This document shows, piece after piece, positions 48,780 to 61,490 of a stretch of 64,000 bases of DNA. Under the pieces are notes generated by a model. It saw only the letters and a program-made list of their open reading frames with translations. It was not told where the DNA came from and made no database searches. The first letter of the stretch is position 1. Each line of letters starts with the position of its first letter. Made by a program: the position numbers and the translations under genes. Source of the DNA: Excoecaria cochinchinensis (lineage: Eukaryota; Streptophyta; Magnoliopsida; Malpighiales; Euphorbiaceae); NCBI GenBank assembly GCA_947683425.1, contig CANTUQ010000159.1:6276001-6340000 (forward strand). The letters are read 5' to 3'.

Positions 48780-50888
48780 TGTAGGATGGGGAGCGAATAT
48801 GCTTGTTTTTGTGATGGTTGTGTCGAAAAGACATAACCGTCATTAATCAAAAGATTCGGCAAGTTTTGACAATATGATCATTTATTAAAAATGTGACTCA
48901 AGTGCATTAAAGAACTTATTATGAGGGTTAAATTATCAGTTTAACTTAAATATAAGGTACATGTAAGAAAGAGAGGGAAATGAAGGATTAACTTGGTAAC
49001 AATTAAAAATAGCCAATCAAACTTGAACATATGGAATTCTAGAAAAATGACAAAAAGATAGCCAAATAAAAGCCTTTAAGTCAGCTGGAAAGGGGAGGCA
49101 AAATCAAAAAACCTCTACCTTCCTTCTTCTCTAAATTTTTGTAACTTTTTCCCTCTCTATATGTATGCTCAAATGGAATTTGTAATGAAAAGTAGATTTA
49201 GTGCAACTATTAAAAGGTAAAGTAGTCTATATTTTCATCAATTTCTTCTTTATAACTTGAGAGGTGAAGAATTTGGAGTGAAAGATGAATTAATATGAGA
49301 TTTTGGTGTTAATAGAAGGAAGAATTAATAGTAAGAAAGGAAAGGAGAAAGAGGTCATCTAGTGAAGAGAAGTGGTATCACTAAAAGGTTAGGAACTCAT
49401 TTCTCTTTATTTATATATATTTGAATTGTGTTGTATCCAATTAAAGCTTAATTGAATAGGATTGAACTATAAAGAAGTAAAATAGGGTGAATATGTACGA
49501 ATTAAAGGGAAAGAACTCCATAGTTAATAGAACATGAAATTTGCTTATAGATGCTATAGTGTCAATCTAGATATTTTAGGTATAACTCAACTTGTAGAGC
49601 TCCAAATGGAGTGAATTCACTTGGAGAGTTTCTTAAGATATAATCCTACATATGTTAAGAAGGAACCATGAATTACTCATGGCTCTAAGGTTGTTATATC
49701 TAGAGATGAAAGTTAAAAATGGAATTTTATTGCTTGAAAGACCTATTGCTATTACATAGAGGTTCACTCAGCCAATATGGATTCAAATGATGTGATTCTT
49801 GTGTCAGTAGTATCTTAAAATATAGATGAATATTTGTTAAACAAGGACTTTATTCTAAAAATGATGTTTTATAGGTGGAAATCTCGAATAAAGTAACCTA
49901 TGAAAACTGCTTTATTGAACCCTGTTTTAATAGGCAATCCAATAGAGCTACAAGGCAGATAGGAAATCCTGCCTGCCGTGTAAATAGCTTCGAGACTGCT
50001 AAATTTATCATGAAATCCATTTTACATGGCGGTCAAGACTTTCTGCCAGCCATGTAATCGCTTCTACCCACTGTATAACACTTTCTGCCCGATGTGTAAA
50101 TAGCTACTGGATTGCTTTTTGCCTGGAAATCATTCTACACAATGGTTAGGAATTCGAACCCGCCATGTGAAATTTCTTGCTTGACGTTCATTTTGCTTCT
50201 ACTCTATAATGCCCATTTCATGCCATTTCACACGGTGATCAGGAATTCTTGTCCGCCGTGTAACTCCCAAATTTAAGTTTTCTATATGTAATTATTCACT
50301 CTGTTTTGGACCAGATTTCAACCCAAACTTTCTAGAGACTTGGCAATGTGTTACTAATGACTTTTAATCATCCAGTATGCCTGCAATACATGAATATTTT
50401 TTATATTTAAGTGAACATAAATACAATATGTGTTTATCACTATAAATGAACAAATTATAGTATGTTAAGAGTATATGTGTGTGTGTGTATATATATACAT
50501 AGAAATCATGAAAATGTGCATGTAGCATATATGTATAGATAGCAATTTATTTGCTAGCATTGCATAGGATTATGAAGTATATGTACTTGAGTACATGTAA
50601 AGTCTAAATGTTATATTTATATGAGTGAAGGATTTATAGTTTGATGAAAGTGAATTAAGATACATGACCATGGCCTCATAAAGATGCAATTTCTTATATA
50701 AGCATGTTTGAATGTAATTTGTATTATTTATGTGTTGAACATGAAAAAGTTATAGTAAAGAATTAAAATGAGGCATAACAGATATAGTAGCCTACAAAGT
50801 GTCTGATATGTGGATAGATAGGCTTGCCTATAGGGATAAAGATGTAGCTACCATAGTTTGACGCGTTTAACGTGTCCATAGTATTGAC
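48780..50888 (+). mobile_element. Chromovirus-type LTR, 3'-truncated
   Basis: Has the same internal order as the other chromovirus LTRs: leader (49080-49400), a GC-richer block of inverted repeats at 49960-50270, then palindrome-like ATAGGC, TT, GCCTAT (50818-50831). It stops at 50888, where a minus-strand LTR end (TGTAAGACCCC) begins. The start is not clear. Confidence 0.55.
49960..50270 (+). other. Series of inverted repeats, TTTACACGGCGG type
   Basis: Successive hairpin-like pairs: TTACATGGC...GCCATGTAA (about 50023-50057), TCTACAC...GCCATGTGAA (about 50133-50172), and TTCACACGG...CCGTGTAA (about 50227-50264), spacers about 15-20 bp. The same place in other LTRs has different GC-rich hairpins. 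Confidence 0.65.
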
Positions 50889-51664
50889 TGTAAGACCCCT
50901 TATACATATAGGCTATATCATGTCATAGTTGGTACCATATAAGAGTGTTACTCGCACAATGTACTATTTCTTTTACATATGTAACTCATATACTTATATA
51001 AAACTTGCAAAACAGAATAATTAATTCACACATACACTTACTTTTACGTATCCATGTTATATGATCACATAATTATATTACATATGTATATACATTAAAA
51101 AAATAGTAACATTTAGATTTACATAATGATTTTCTTATATTCAAAAGTTACATTACATGCCATATAATTACATACAAAAGAAATATAACATAAAGTTTGC
51201 TCCTATTTGTGTTGGCTGGCAACTTTGTGGAATGTCCTTAGCACCACATCCAAAATCATATACCTATACGGATTAAAAAGAAACTCGTGCTAACCATAAA
51301 GCTTAGTGGTAAACTAATGTGAAATGGACGACCACTCACAAAAATCTTCAAAAATATTCGCACACAAATGAACAAACACATATACATATAAATCCATGGA
51401 TTCGCGCTTTAGAAGCAAAAGATGAAAAATGGACATATTAAATGATCATTTATACTAAGCATATTTTTTTAGTACTTTACCCATTTTCAATTATATTTAC
51501 TTCTATTTTATCCACCACATTGTTATACATACATGTTATTCACATACTTTTGTCTACAACAAATATTTAGATCTATATGGCTGTATATTCCCATTTATAT
51601 TATCGAACATTACAAATAAGTTATCTTGAATTAAAGCTATAACATGTATCACTAACAATCTTAT
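50889..51664 (-). mobile_element. Minus-strand chromovirus LTR, truncated
   Basis: Begins TGTAAGACCCCTTATACATATAGG, an LTR 3' end in reverse. It has a degenerate GCTTAGTGG stem-loop arm at 51301 and the 'aaactcgtgctaacc' phrase seen at 43688, 52898 and 54490. It breaks off near 51664. Confidence 0.55.
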
Positions 51665-52459
51665 CAAAAAGTAATGTAATTAATGTAATTTGTATTGTTT
51701 ATGTGCTGAACATGAAAAAGTTACAGTAAAGAATTAAAATGAGGTGCAACAAATATAATAGCCTATAAAGTGTCTGAGCTATGGATAGATAGGCATGCCT
51801 ATAAAGATAAAGATGCAGCTACCATAGTTTGACATGTTTAACGTGTCCATAGTACTGACACCAGTGGTGTCCACAGTTCTGAAAGATGATGTCTCCATAG
51901 TTTTGATACTGAATATACAGTATCGATAGTAGGTACCCAAGTGGTATCCATAGTTTCCCGTTATCAATATCTATAGATGATGTGCAGGCAAAAGAATAGT
52001 TAAAGAGTAAAAATAAAAGATACATAGCATATGAAAATGTTAAAGGAAAAGTTTACAATATTATACTATATGATCTTTTAATACTATATGTTACAACATT
52101 TGTTAAAGATAGCATGCTTGCATTATATGGTAGCAAAATAGGAATGTATAGCTATATGAATTTAAATGATTACATGTATACATATGTATATAATACATAT
52201 ATTTATAAAGGTATGATGCTTGAAACTGTGTGGTTTTAAACATATGACCGTTTAGGTAACATAATTTTAATATGAATTTGAATAAGTTAGAGTGTAAATA
52301 TTAAAGAAATTCCTTTATATGATCATTATTGTAAATGTATTAGACAATTATGATTCAAATATGAGACACATTATTATACGTATCTAATTTACTTTATTTT
52401 CAAAAATTAAATACATGTATTTATGAATATATGTATAATCATTTATGTGCGAATGTATT
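51665..52459 (+). mobile_element. Chromovirus LTR segment duplicating 50708-50888
   Basis: The first about 190 bp repeat 50708-50888 (same 'gaacatgaaaaagtta', 'ggatagataggc', 'gcagctaccatagtttgac'). The sequence then goes on into short repeats (CCATAGT..., ACTGAATATACAGTATCG) and the palindrome ATAGGCATGCCTAT (51789-51802). It ends at the minus-strand LTR at 52460. Confidence 0.55.
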
Positions 52460-53355
52460 TGTAACACCCCTTACCTATACGTAGGGAAGCTCACCCTCCG
52501 TAGAGAAGTGAGTGACCCGATAAGCAAAGGTTGTTCCCAAGCAGAAACAAAGCACATAAAAAACATTCAACATAACACATGCAAAACCATATATATATAC
52601 TTATATACAAAATAGAATCGAGGCTAACAAAAATTTCTTTTTTATACATAACCAAAATATTTACAAAGCTGAGTTATATTAGAGAATCGTCTTTACTTAA
52701 ATGCAAATTCATGTCTTTAGAATACATAACTGAACATATTACAAAGGTTACATAATTACAACATCAAAAACTTTACATCAGTAAAATTAAAAAACCTAAC
52801 CTTAAACAAAAGCCCATCCTATTGTGTTGGCCTTCGCTGCTGCAGATTGATCCTTCAAAAATCTCCCACTGCTTCCACACCTACACGGATGAAACACCCG
52901 TGCTATGCCTAATGGCTTAGTGGGAAAAACAAGAGATGAACGACCACTCACAGTGGACGTCAGTGCAAATCACATTCACGTGCAACATACATATAAATAT
53001 AGCATCATAAGCTTAATCATAGGTTCATTCATCCATAATAGCATCACTCATACATTCCAATAATTTGCATAATTTTCATGATTGAATCATATACACATAA
53101 TTACGCCTGCAAACTCAATGAAGGGAATAATGAGTGAACGCATAGGTACCCGAAGGTACAAACAAATAATTTTTTTTCTTTTCTTTCTTTTAAACACATA
53201 GGGATCTAAAACAAGATCCAAACACATAGAGGATAACGAGGACCCAAATGCATAGGGACCTGATCAGGGTCTAAGGAACGCATAGGTTGCAGCAAATAGA
53301 ACTCTATAGGCATGTCTATCTATCCACTACGTGACTTTTGTAGGCTAAGATATTA
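52460..53355 (-). mobile_element. Minus-strand chromovirus LTR, truncated
   Basis: Begins TGTAACACCCCTTACC. It contains stem-loop CTATGCC, TAAT, GGCTTAG (52903-52920; one mismatch) and palindrome ATAGGCATGTCTAT (53306-53319; one mismatch), in the same order and spacing as in other copies. It is cut at 53355 by a plus-strand LTR start. Confidence 0.65.
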
Positions 53356-54160
53356 TGCAACAACCCGAATTGTACCCTAGTAGGAATTTAAGTTTTTATT
53401 GCTGTGTAATTTTCAGTTATGGTAATTGGGAAGGGTGAAATTGAAAGAGAATTCAAGTAATTAAAAGAAAAATTGGTTTGAGGGACTAAAAGAGAGAATT
53501 GCTAAAGAATTTAATAAGATATTTGCTTAGAGTGGGACACTTGTCAAGAGGAGCTAATGTGGCAAGTGAGGAGGGTGCTACCTAGTGGAGTGCATGCAAT
53601 AAAAGGAGGGGTTAGTGGAAATTTCTGTCCCATTGGATCACATGCAACCATTAATTTCACTCCTCTCACTCTCCCTCTCTCTCGGTTTCTTCTTCTTTTG
53701 GTTTTGTTCTTCTTTTGATTTAATTTCTGCATTTGTTGGGTTGTAGAGGTTTAATAAGAAGTCTGAAAAGGTATATGTGGTTTGTTTTTGACGTGATCTT
53801 CTTCTACTCTTTTCTATTTTGAGTGGATTGGTTTGTGGACTAAGTGTATGTGTGTGTTTGGTTGATTGTCCATGAAAAGCTTTGGATAAGAGGAAAGAGA
53901 AGGGCAAGGAGAAGGTTTGATCAAGTAGAGGAAGATTTTTTGAGCTGCACTTTTGAGAGGTTTGGGATTATTTGCTGGTTCTTTGTTTTAGAAGTATGTT
54001 TATTAGTTTGAATTGGTGATTTCCATATGTTGGTAGATGCATGTGTAAGATTATGTATTAATTGTGCATAAATGCATGTTTTGGTATATGAATTTAGAGA
54101 GCTTTGAACTGATTCTACAGTTTTCTTAGTTGTTACAGTGATTTGCATTAGTTGTATTTA
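53356..54160 (+). mobile_element. Plus-strand chromovirus LTR, 5' part
   Basis: Starts TGCAACAACCCGAATTG, related to the 18018 LTR start TGTAACAACCC. It includes a possible TATA region (AATAAAAGG at 53598) and a CT-rich leader (53655-53720). Its end is not defined; minus-strand LTR sequence takes over around 54160. Minus-strand open frames here are fortuitous. Confidence 0.55.
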
Positions 54161-55284
54161 ACAATTAATTTCACATAATTTAATTACAGAACCTAACTAA
54201 TTAATTTCATTATCATGCAGTGGAAGATTACCATTCACATACATATTATACACTCGCACTAAGTTACAATCATGCTTATATACCTTTCTTATATTATGAG
54301 CCCAAAATTTCATTATTGAGTCATTGGGTACACAGCATATACTTATATACATATTACATAACCTAAAAGATTAAACATCATTACAATACGCAAAGTTCAC
54401 CAAAACCTACACTAATGAAGTCCTAGTGTTGACCTTTGGTCTGCAGAACCGTCCTTCAACTCACTTCGCTTCAGAACCTACATGGATTAACAACCCATGC
54501 TAATCGATAACGCTTAGTGGGGAAACAATACACGGTATACAATAATAAAATATCCAAACATATATAATAATAATACATTATAAGCAATATAAAGGTACAT
54601 ACTAACTTCACATTTCATACATAACATATGCATATATATTCAATGTGCTTAACATAATCAAATAGTCACTTTTTAATTTATACTATTGTATCATCCTTGC
54701 ATTCACATCACATTCATATTCATAGGTATCTCACATAAGAATCTAATTATCCAAATAATTGAAAAAGTTATTCAAACCCTTCATGTAACTCAATGATGCG
54801 GATAACGGGTATCGCATCAGTGCCAAAAGGTAAAGTAACCGCATTAATATCCTTAGATACCACACTTTCGCATTAGCACCCGTAGGTATTGAGTATTCAA
54901 TATGGATCCAATATGGATACAATAGGTATTGAGTAATCGCATTTGGTGATCCAATATGGATTCAATTCGTATTGGTGATTCCAGAGGTATTAGACACTTT
55001 GTCTGCAGCACCAGACCCTATAGGCATGCCTATCTATCAACTGCTTGACTTGCAAGCTAAATTATTAGTGCAGTTTATTCATATTATGACATTCATAATA
55101 CATTATCACATTGCTCATTCATACAATGGTTCACTTCACAATTCATTCATTAAGGCAAATGTACATAATGGTCTTCACATGAATAACATAATGATGGTTC
55201 TCATAAACATATTCATTCATCATATAAACATACAGATTAATTATTTTAAGTGAATTAAGAAATCACTTAAAATATTCTGAAGTG

Positions 55285-55520
55285 TCACGGTCGTGACCAC
55301 TGTCGCACCCACGATAGACCTAGCAATTTGCTTCTATCGTGATCATGGCCCATCACGCGCTCGCGACATAACGCACCCATTGCATTTGTCACGCTCTAGC
55401 CCATGCGCACGCCCGCGATAGAAACCACCACTCGCCTCTATCGCGCTCGCACCCATCTGCGCACCCATGACAGAAACCACATTCACTAAAAGGAGCCTTC
55501 TATCGCGCTCACGATAGAAC
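55285..55520 (-). other. GC-rich inverted-repeat island in LTR
   Basis: Dense CTATCG, CGATAG, CGCGCTCGC words; for example CTATCG, CGCTCA, CGATAG near 55500-55517. Surrounded by AT-rich LTR sequence. Confidence 0.7.
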
Positions 55521-56176
55521 TGAATTTTCCATTCAAAGCTCCCTTACACCACTCTCCTACTTTCACACCTTGTCGCCATTCTAACCTTATTATTTGCCAA
55601 CATAATCCTCTAAACACTCTCTTATATACATGTTAAGAGTATGAAGACATAATCCTTATTATTCTTAACCATATATTTAAGGAGTTATGGCCAATGGGAC
55701 ATTACATGCTCCGAAACCCCCTCCCAACCAAAGTTAGCCAACTTAAGCATACATATTGGAAGACCATACCATCCCTAACTTCACATAAGCATTCCAGCAC
55801 TATATAGACACATTCTCATAATAATTCAATGCCTTATATCTCATTTTTAACAGAGCTAAACTATGCAATTTATAACTCATACACATTTATAGGATCAATT
55901 ACCCTACCAACTCATATTTTACTTCCACAAGCTAGTCAAGTTTGAATTCAATTCCATTGAGCTTTACCTAGCTCTAACGTCACACAACACCACATTAATG
56001 CGTACACACCCCGCATGTTCACCAAACCACACCAAGTATCAATCACACCACGAATAATAACAATTTCTCAATCATCAAAATAGGGTTATGAACTTAAGCA
56101 ACTATCTCATGCCAACAAATTAACTCATCAAGCTTATTATACCATTTATTAATATATTCCCAACTCATTAAGCATA

Positions 56177-56722
56177 GGGTTAATTTCGTTGGTGGTCATC
56201 AAATTTTATGCCTTATAACCAAATGGTCATAATAAAATAATTTGTAACACAAAAGTCATCAAACTTTTATTTTATTTCAATTAAGGTAAAAATAACTAAA
56301 AAATTAATTTTTTGTCACCGGAAAGCCAAATAAATATGTCACATCATCAGTAATATTCTAAAACGCACCCAGTTAGCATGCCATGTAACCTGCATATATA
56401 GAGAAATTGACGCATCAATAAATATATGTGTCAGCAAATTTTTTTTTTTATTGTACAGATTGGTATAACATGTATATTTACTGATATGTAAATTTCTCCA
56501 TGTAAACGGGTTACATGGCATACTAACTGGATGTATTATAAAAGATAACTGATAAAATGGTATATTTGCATGATCGTACAGTGACGAAAAATTAAAATTT
56601 CAGTTATTTTTACCTTAATTGAAATAAAATAAAAGTTTGATAACTTTTGTGTTACAAATTATTTTATTATGACCATTTGGTTATAAGCTCTAAAATTCGA
56701 TGACCACAGATGAAATTAACCC
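56177..56722. mobile_element. Foldback MITE, Mutator (MULE) type
   Basis: 546 bp. The left end GGGTTAATTTC and right end GAAATTAACCC open long terminal inverted repeats of at least 140 bp that pair with few mismatches, for example AAACTTTTATTTTATTTCAA on the left against its complement near 56615. Pairing continues inward (ACGCACCCAGTTAGCATGCC near 56365 against 56515), so nearly the whole element folds back. The 9-bp target duplication TTAAGCATA is perfect (56168-56176 and 56723-56731). No transposase is encoded. The 9-bp duplication and long TIRs point to Mutator-like transposase in trans. Confidence 0.95.
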
Positions 56723-57425
56723 TTAAGCATACCATACAAACATACAATTTCAAAGTTCAATAACACAAATTAACATTCAAATATCAAGTTCCCAAACCTT
56801 TATATCCTTAGCTCTTATTATCACTTTGCACTTGATTCTCCAATTTTGGCTTTTCCCTTATTCTTCTTTTGCTCAATCACCATAATACAATTATCCAATT
56901 TCCAAAATTGGATACAATAGATTAATGCTCATATCATCACAAGAAAGAGTAGAAGATGGAAAATAATCAAATACTAACCACTTACCTTGAATCTAAACAT
57001 TCATTAAGCCATTCAGAATTACTTGATTTCCTAACAGAATTTTATCTAATCTAACTAATAGGAAGAAGGGAGAGGATGAAGGAGAGTAGCCGAGGAAGAT
57101 GACCCAAATGCAGAAACATGTAACTTTCTCTCTCCTCCCAAACTTATATTGCATGCAAAAGGGTAGGCTGGCATCACCAGAAGAAAACACATGGACTCCA
57201 CTATACTTCCCAAAATCTGGTTTTGTTAATCACTATTAGCCCTTAATTAATCTCCATTAATCCTTAATCTTGCACTTTTACAAATGAACCACTTCAACTT
57301 ATTTATTTGTTAAGTTAAATCCTTCTTTCAATTACACCTTAGTCCATAATTAGGCAAAACTTTAAATTAACTTTACCTAATTAACATAATCAAATCCATT
57401 TACTACCAGGGTCTTATTCGGGCTG

Positions 57426-58396
57426 TTACAACTCTTCCCTCCTAATAAGAATTTTGTCCTTGAAATTCATACCTGAATCAAACAGTTGAGGATACTGTTC
57501 GCGCATAGCAACTTTCGGTTCCCATGCTATTTCTTCAATTCCATGGTGTTGCCAAATTACTTTCACCAATGGAACTTGTTTACTTCAAAGTTGTTTAACT
57601 TCTCTTGCCAAAATCGCTTTGGGCTTCTAATTATAGGAAAAGTCTAATTGCACTTGCACATCTTGCACTAATATAATGTGGAATTCATCCGAACGATATC
57701 TCTGAAGCATTGATACATGGAAGACATCATGAAGCTTGGACAAGGCTGGAGGCAAAGCCAACCGGTAAGCCATAGATCCCACTCTTTCCAACTCCTCATA
57801 AGGCCCAATAAACCTCAGACTCAACTTCCCTTTCTTACCAAATCGTAACACCTTCCTCTAGGGAGACACTTTGAGAAAAAATTTATCACCCACCTAGAAT
57901 TCAATGTCTTTCCTCTTCAAGTCTGCATATAACTTCTATCTATCACTTGCAACTTTCAATCGCTGCTGAATTCTCTTTGCCTTCTCCTTAGTATCACACA
58001 CCAAATCAGGACAAATAACCTTATACTCAGCCAATTCTGTCCAATATACTGGTGTTCTGCACTTCTTACCATACAAGACCTCATATGGTGCAATTCCAAT
58101 ACTCGACTGATAACCATTATTATAGGCAAATTCCATCAGTGGGATATACCAATCCCAATTCTTTGAGAAATCCAACACACATGCCCGGAATAGATCTTCT
58201 AACACCTGAATTATCCTTTCAGATTGTCCATCAGTCTGCGAATGGAACACTGTACTGAAATTCAACTTAGTACCCATAGCAGCTTGCAAATCCTTCCAAA
58301 ACTTTGAAGTAAATCTTAGATCTCTATCCAAAATAATGGACAAAGGAATGTCATGCAGCCAAATAATTTCTTTCACATACAATTCAGTTAACCGAT
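57426..58396 (-). pseudogene. Chromovirus integrase, 3' part of pol, decayed
   Basis: One minus-strand frame across the whole stretch, with no frameshift but about five stops. It starts, cut, at RLTELYVKEI. Seen: the second catalytic Asp in SIILDRDLRF, the catalytic Glu in QTDGQSERIIQVLEDL, the IAPYEVLYGKKCRTPVYW block, the GPY/F motif FIGPYEELERVG, LHDVFHVSMLQRY, and a chromodomain-like tail with VIWQHHGIEEIAWEP. The first catalytic Asp lies beyond the break. Integrase would insert cDNA; the chromodomain-like tail targets chromatin in chromoviruses. The frame ends at TAA 57426-57428, just inside the LTR. The Tat LTR inserted at 58397 removed the upstream part from this side. Confidence 0.9.
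57431..57443 (-). promoter_or_regulatory. Polypurine tract (minus-strand chromovirus)
   Basis: The minus strand reads AGGAGGGAAGAGT directly before the LTR start TGTAACAGCCC. It is preceded by AATTTCAAGGACAAAATTCTTATT, the usual chromovirus pol end. Confidence 0.85.
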
Positions 58397-60551
58397 TGTA
58401 GTCACCGGGCCCTAAGGCAGCCCAGACAAAGGTTACCCAGTGATAAAAATGATGCTTATTCAAAGGTAAAAAAGTTTGAAGTGATGATTTCCTTGCCAAA
58501 ACCTTCTTTTTAAATAAAAAATTATTTTTGCTTCAGTTTTCGGGGGCTTGCCGTCGTGTAGTCAGCGCAAGGCACCGCGCGTAGGGCCTTGCCTCGTGCA
58601 GTGCATGGCCACGAGGCCGCACCTCCTGCTCGAGGAGCGGCCTCTAGTGCTAGGCCGAGCGAGGTGCGCCTGCACTTAGCGCTGCCCCAGCAATGCGAGG
58701 CACGACCTCCCAGCATGAGGCCGCACCTTCGCCTGCAAGGCACAGCCTCCAGAGGGAGGGCCGCACCTTGCGGATCTCTTACCTCGCCAAGACTTTATTT
58801 TTTCTGGATTTTTCTGCTTTGGAGTTTGAATTAGACTCAAACTCTTTTTTTGATTTTCAAAAGGGATAAAATTTATTTTTAAAGGATAATTAAAGATTTT
58901 GATTAGGATTAAAACTCCTAAAACCTAAATTTTCAAGGATCATATAAAAAGAAAAGTTATAACCCCAGAAGGGGGAGGACATTAGAACGGCGACCAAAAA
59001 AGCTCTGAAAAGAAAAAGTTTTTCTTAGGTTTTTCGAAATATTCTAAGATTGTTTCATGAGCCAAAGAAATTAATTCTTTGCATTTAAGATTCAATTCCC
59101 ATCTTGAACTTCAATTTTTAGAAGTGAGAGAGCTTTGATTAAGGCTTTCTTGATTCCATTTTTTAAAGCAATCGATGAGGAAATCTGTTCTTCTTTTGCT
59201 ACCAACATCAAACTTCTAAGTGTAAATTTTTGGGCAAGAGCCATTTCTTTATCTTTTCTTATTCTGTGCCATTCATTTGATTTCTCAATTGTAGTTACTG
59301 TAAATTGCAATTAGTTTATTTTGTTATTGTTTGTTGTAATCTAACTGAACTTAGATTAAATTAATCAATTTGTTGACATGATGCATGCAACGTAATTTAA
59401 ATATATAGAATATTTGGTAATAACTTTACTTTCTATTTGATTCCTTTGTTTGCTCATTAATCCATTTTATCAATTTCCAGTATTTGCTCATCAAACATTA
59501 TTTTTCTAATAGTCATAAATATTTTTCTCAGTTAGGATTATTTATTTATTTGCTTCATTGAATTATTTACTATTATTATACATTTGATATAATTTGCTAA
59601 CATTATTTTTATTCTTGTTTTTGTTGTCCACCAAATTTGTTTATTTCACTTTGAGTAATGTTCCTGGGTGCGCTGGAGAATCAAGAGATTAGGAGCCTTC
59701 AAAGTTTGGTTTGCATTTTAATTTCTATATTTCGCTTATTTTATTGTCTTATATGTTTTATGAAAAATGGCATTTAGATGCGATATTTTAAAGAAACTCA
59801 GGTTTTTTTACAATAATAAAAATTGGAATTCTTATAAAATAGGACCAATGTCCTGATTTTAGCCAATAAACTTTCATTTTTAAAAGGGAGTTAATTTTCA
59901 TAAAATGGGATTCAATTATCCCTTTTTTTATCGCCAAAAAATATCTCTCAGATTTTTAAGTTAATACAAAGGAACCAATGTTCCTAAAATCTAATAAATG
60001 TCTCGATTTGTATATTATGCATTTTATTTTATTCTTTTTTGTGTATTTATTAATTTTGGGCTCCTGTAAATAATTTTTGGGCAATTTTATTCATTTATTT
60101 ATGCTTTTTATTTTGGCAGATTGTTCTGTCCCATTTTTCACTTGTAATTTATTTTTCGCTTTCTTTATTATTTTTGTACTGCTTTCCAAAAATGCTTGAA
60201 ATGCGCTTCAATTTATTGTATGATCGCGTGAGATGAGAGATGAAATTTCAATTGCTAAAAGACTCACTTATAACTTAACTTAAGGCATTAATAAGAGTCA
60301 AGTTTCGAACACATTCTCTGGTTTAAGACGCCCCTGAGGTTAGATAACCTTTTCTAATTTCTTGTAAATTAGGTGGCGACTCCAAAATACCTCAAAGGTG
60401 CCTAAAGGTTTCATGAGGCTACATGAACTTCTCAAATGTTCTATTGGGCAGGGATTCCAAAATGTCTTATGTTACCCAAGATCTAGACGAGAACTCTCGA
60501 ACCCTAAAAGTGGGCCCTCTGAGAAACATAAGTGGGTTCCCGCACTTCACA
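58397..60551 (+). mobile_element. 5' LTR of Tat element
   Basis: 2155 bp, TGTAGTCACCGGGCCC to CGCACTTCACA. Collinear over most of its length with 2040-3985. GC-rich island at 58550-58785. The 3' part shares 'aattaggtggcgactccaaa' and 'cctcaaaggtgcctaaagg' with the minus-strand Tat LTRs. Confidence 0.85.
58550..58785 (+). other. GC/CpG-rich island within Tat LTR
   Basis: Rich in GAGGC, GGCCGCACCT and CGAGG words, including CTCGAGGAGCGGCC. Short open frames on both strands are fortuitous. Confidence 0.7.
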
Positions 60552-60552
60552 G

Positions 60553-60570
60553 TGGCAACTCCAGTGGGGA
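60553..60570 (+). promoter_or_regulatory. Primer binding site, Tat type (mutated)
   Basis: TGGCAACTCCAGTGGGGA, one base after the LTR end. It differs at two positions from TGGCGACTCCACTGGGGA at 34570-34552. Confidence 0.82.
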
Positions 60571-61490
60571 TGATCGAAACTTTGCTTCGACAATGACTTA
60601 AATTAAAATTATAATTGAGTTTTTAAGAATCAAAAATTCCATTTCTATTAAAAAAAGTTGCATTACATTTATTAGAGCCTTAGAACTATGCTATTGGTCC
60701 CTTATTTTGCCTCGGTGCATTCCTGAAACACGACCCTACTTTCAATCATTATAGAGAAGTGCTCAGGATAATCACCAGCCCAAGCCTTGTACCATCAATG
60801 GTATATCAAATGGAGACCCAATCGGTCATTATACAAGCGATGAGCAAGACCCATTGGCAGGGACCATGCTTGGATAGACCTAAAGTGACACCACCCTTGA
60901 CTAAAGCTCATGTAATGGCAATAGAAATTTCCACTATGTGATACATACCTTAACAATGTGCTTGCTACATGGGCCCTCATATATTGAACAAATTCAAACA
61001 TATTAATTGGACACTCATCAAGGGCTCTCATGCCCTGATGGTGCCCATTTTTAGTCTGTTTGAAAGGTCTAAATACCTAATGGCAAAAATTCATTCGCAT
61101 GTGCTTTAAATTAAGAGTGTTATGTTGGTGATTTTTCACCATGCACCATACGCACCCATTGGGTTCCCCACTGACACATGGGTCAAGCCCACCTAGGCAA
61201 GACACTGGACGACCTCCTATGTGGGAGTAACAAGGTTGGAAAGAACTACCTGCTTGAATGTGGTTGTATATGCTGCACCAACACGATCATGCATCTTTAA
61301 TGTTATTCATGCATCATGCTAACAATTTGAGTCTTTCAGCCATCATAGGTACGAATCAGTGGTTTAGGGATCCTAACGGCCGATTAATAAGGGAAACCCA
61401 TTCTTCGAATTGCCAAAAAGGGTAGAACATTCGGACTCATCTTTCGAGAGCAGTCACGCTACCTCCTCTTAGTTTTATATAAATAGTGAA
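60571..61490 (+). mobile_element. Tat 5' leader
   Basis: About 920 bp without a gene, collinear with the leader at 33696-34551 on the minus strand. Short frames at 60759-60941 and on the reverse strand are fortuitous. Confidence 0.7.

Larger units (their letters stand above)
54161..57430 (-). mobile_element. 3' LTR of minus-strand chromovirus (with MITE inside)
   Basis: The right edge is firm: ...CGGGCTGTTACA at 57430, flanked by the PPT and integrase end of the same element. From the left: stem-loop CTAATCG, ATAA, CGCTTAG (54500-54517; one mismatch), palindrome ATAGGCATGCCTAT (55020-55033), GC-rich inverted repeats (55285-55520), leader. The left boundary is approximate. Without the MITE it is about 2.7 kb. 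Confidence 0.7.

Noticed and set aside
57936..58499. Integrase frame starting at an ATG at 58499
   Set aside because: The first about 34 codons of that frame are Tat LTR sequence; homology to integrase starts only at about 58396.
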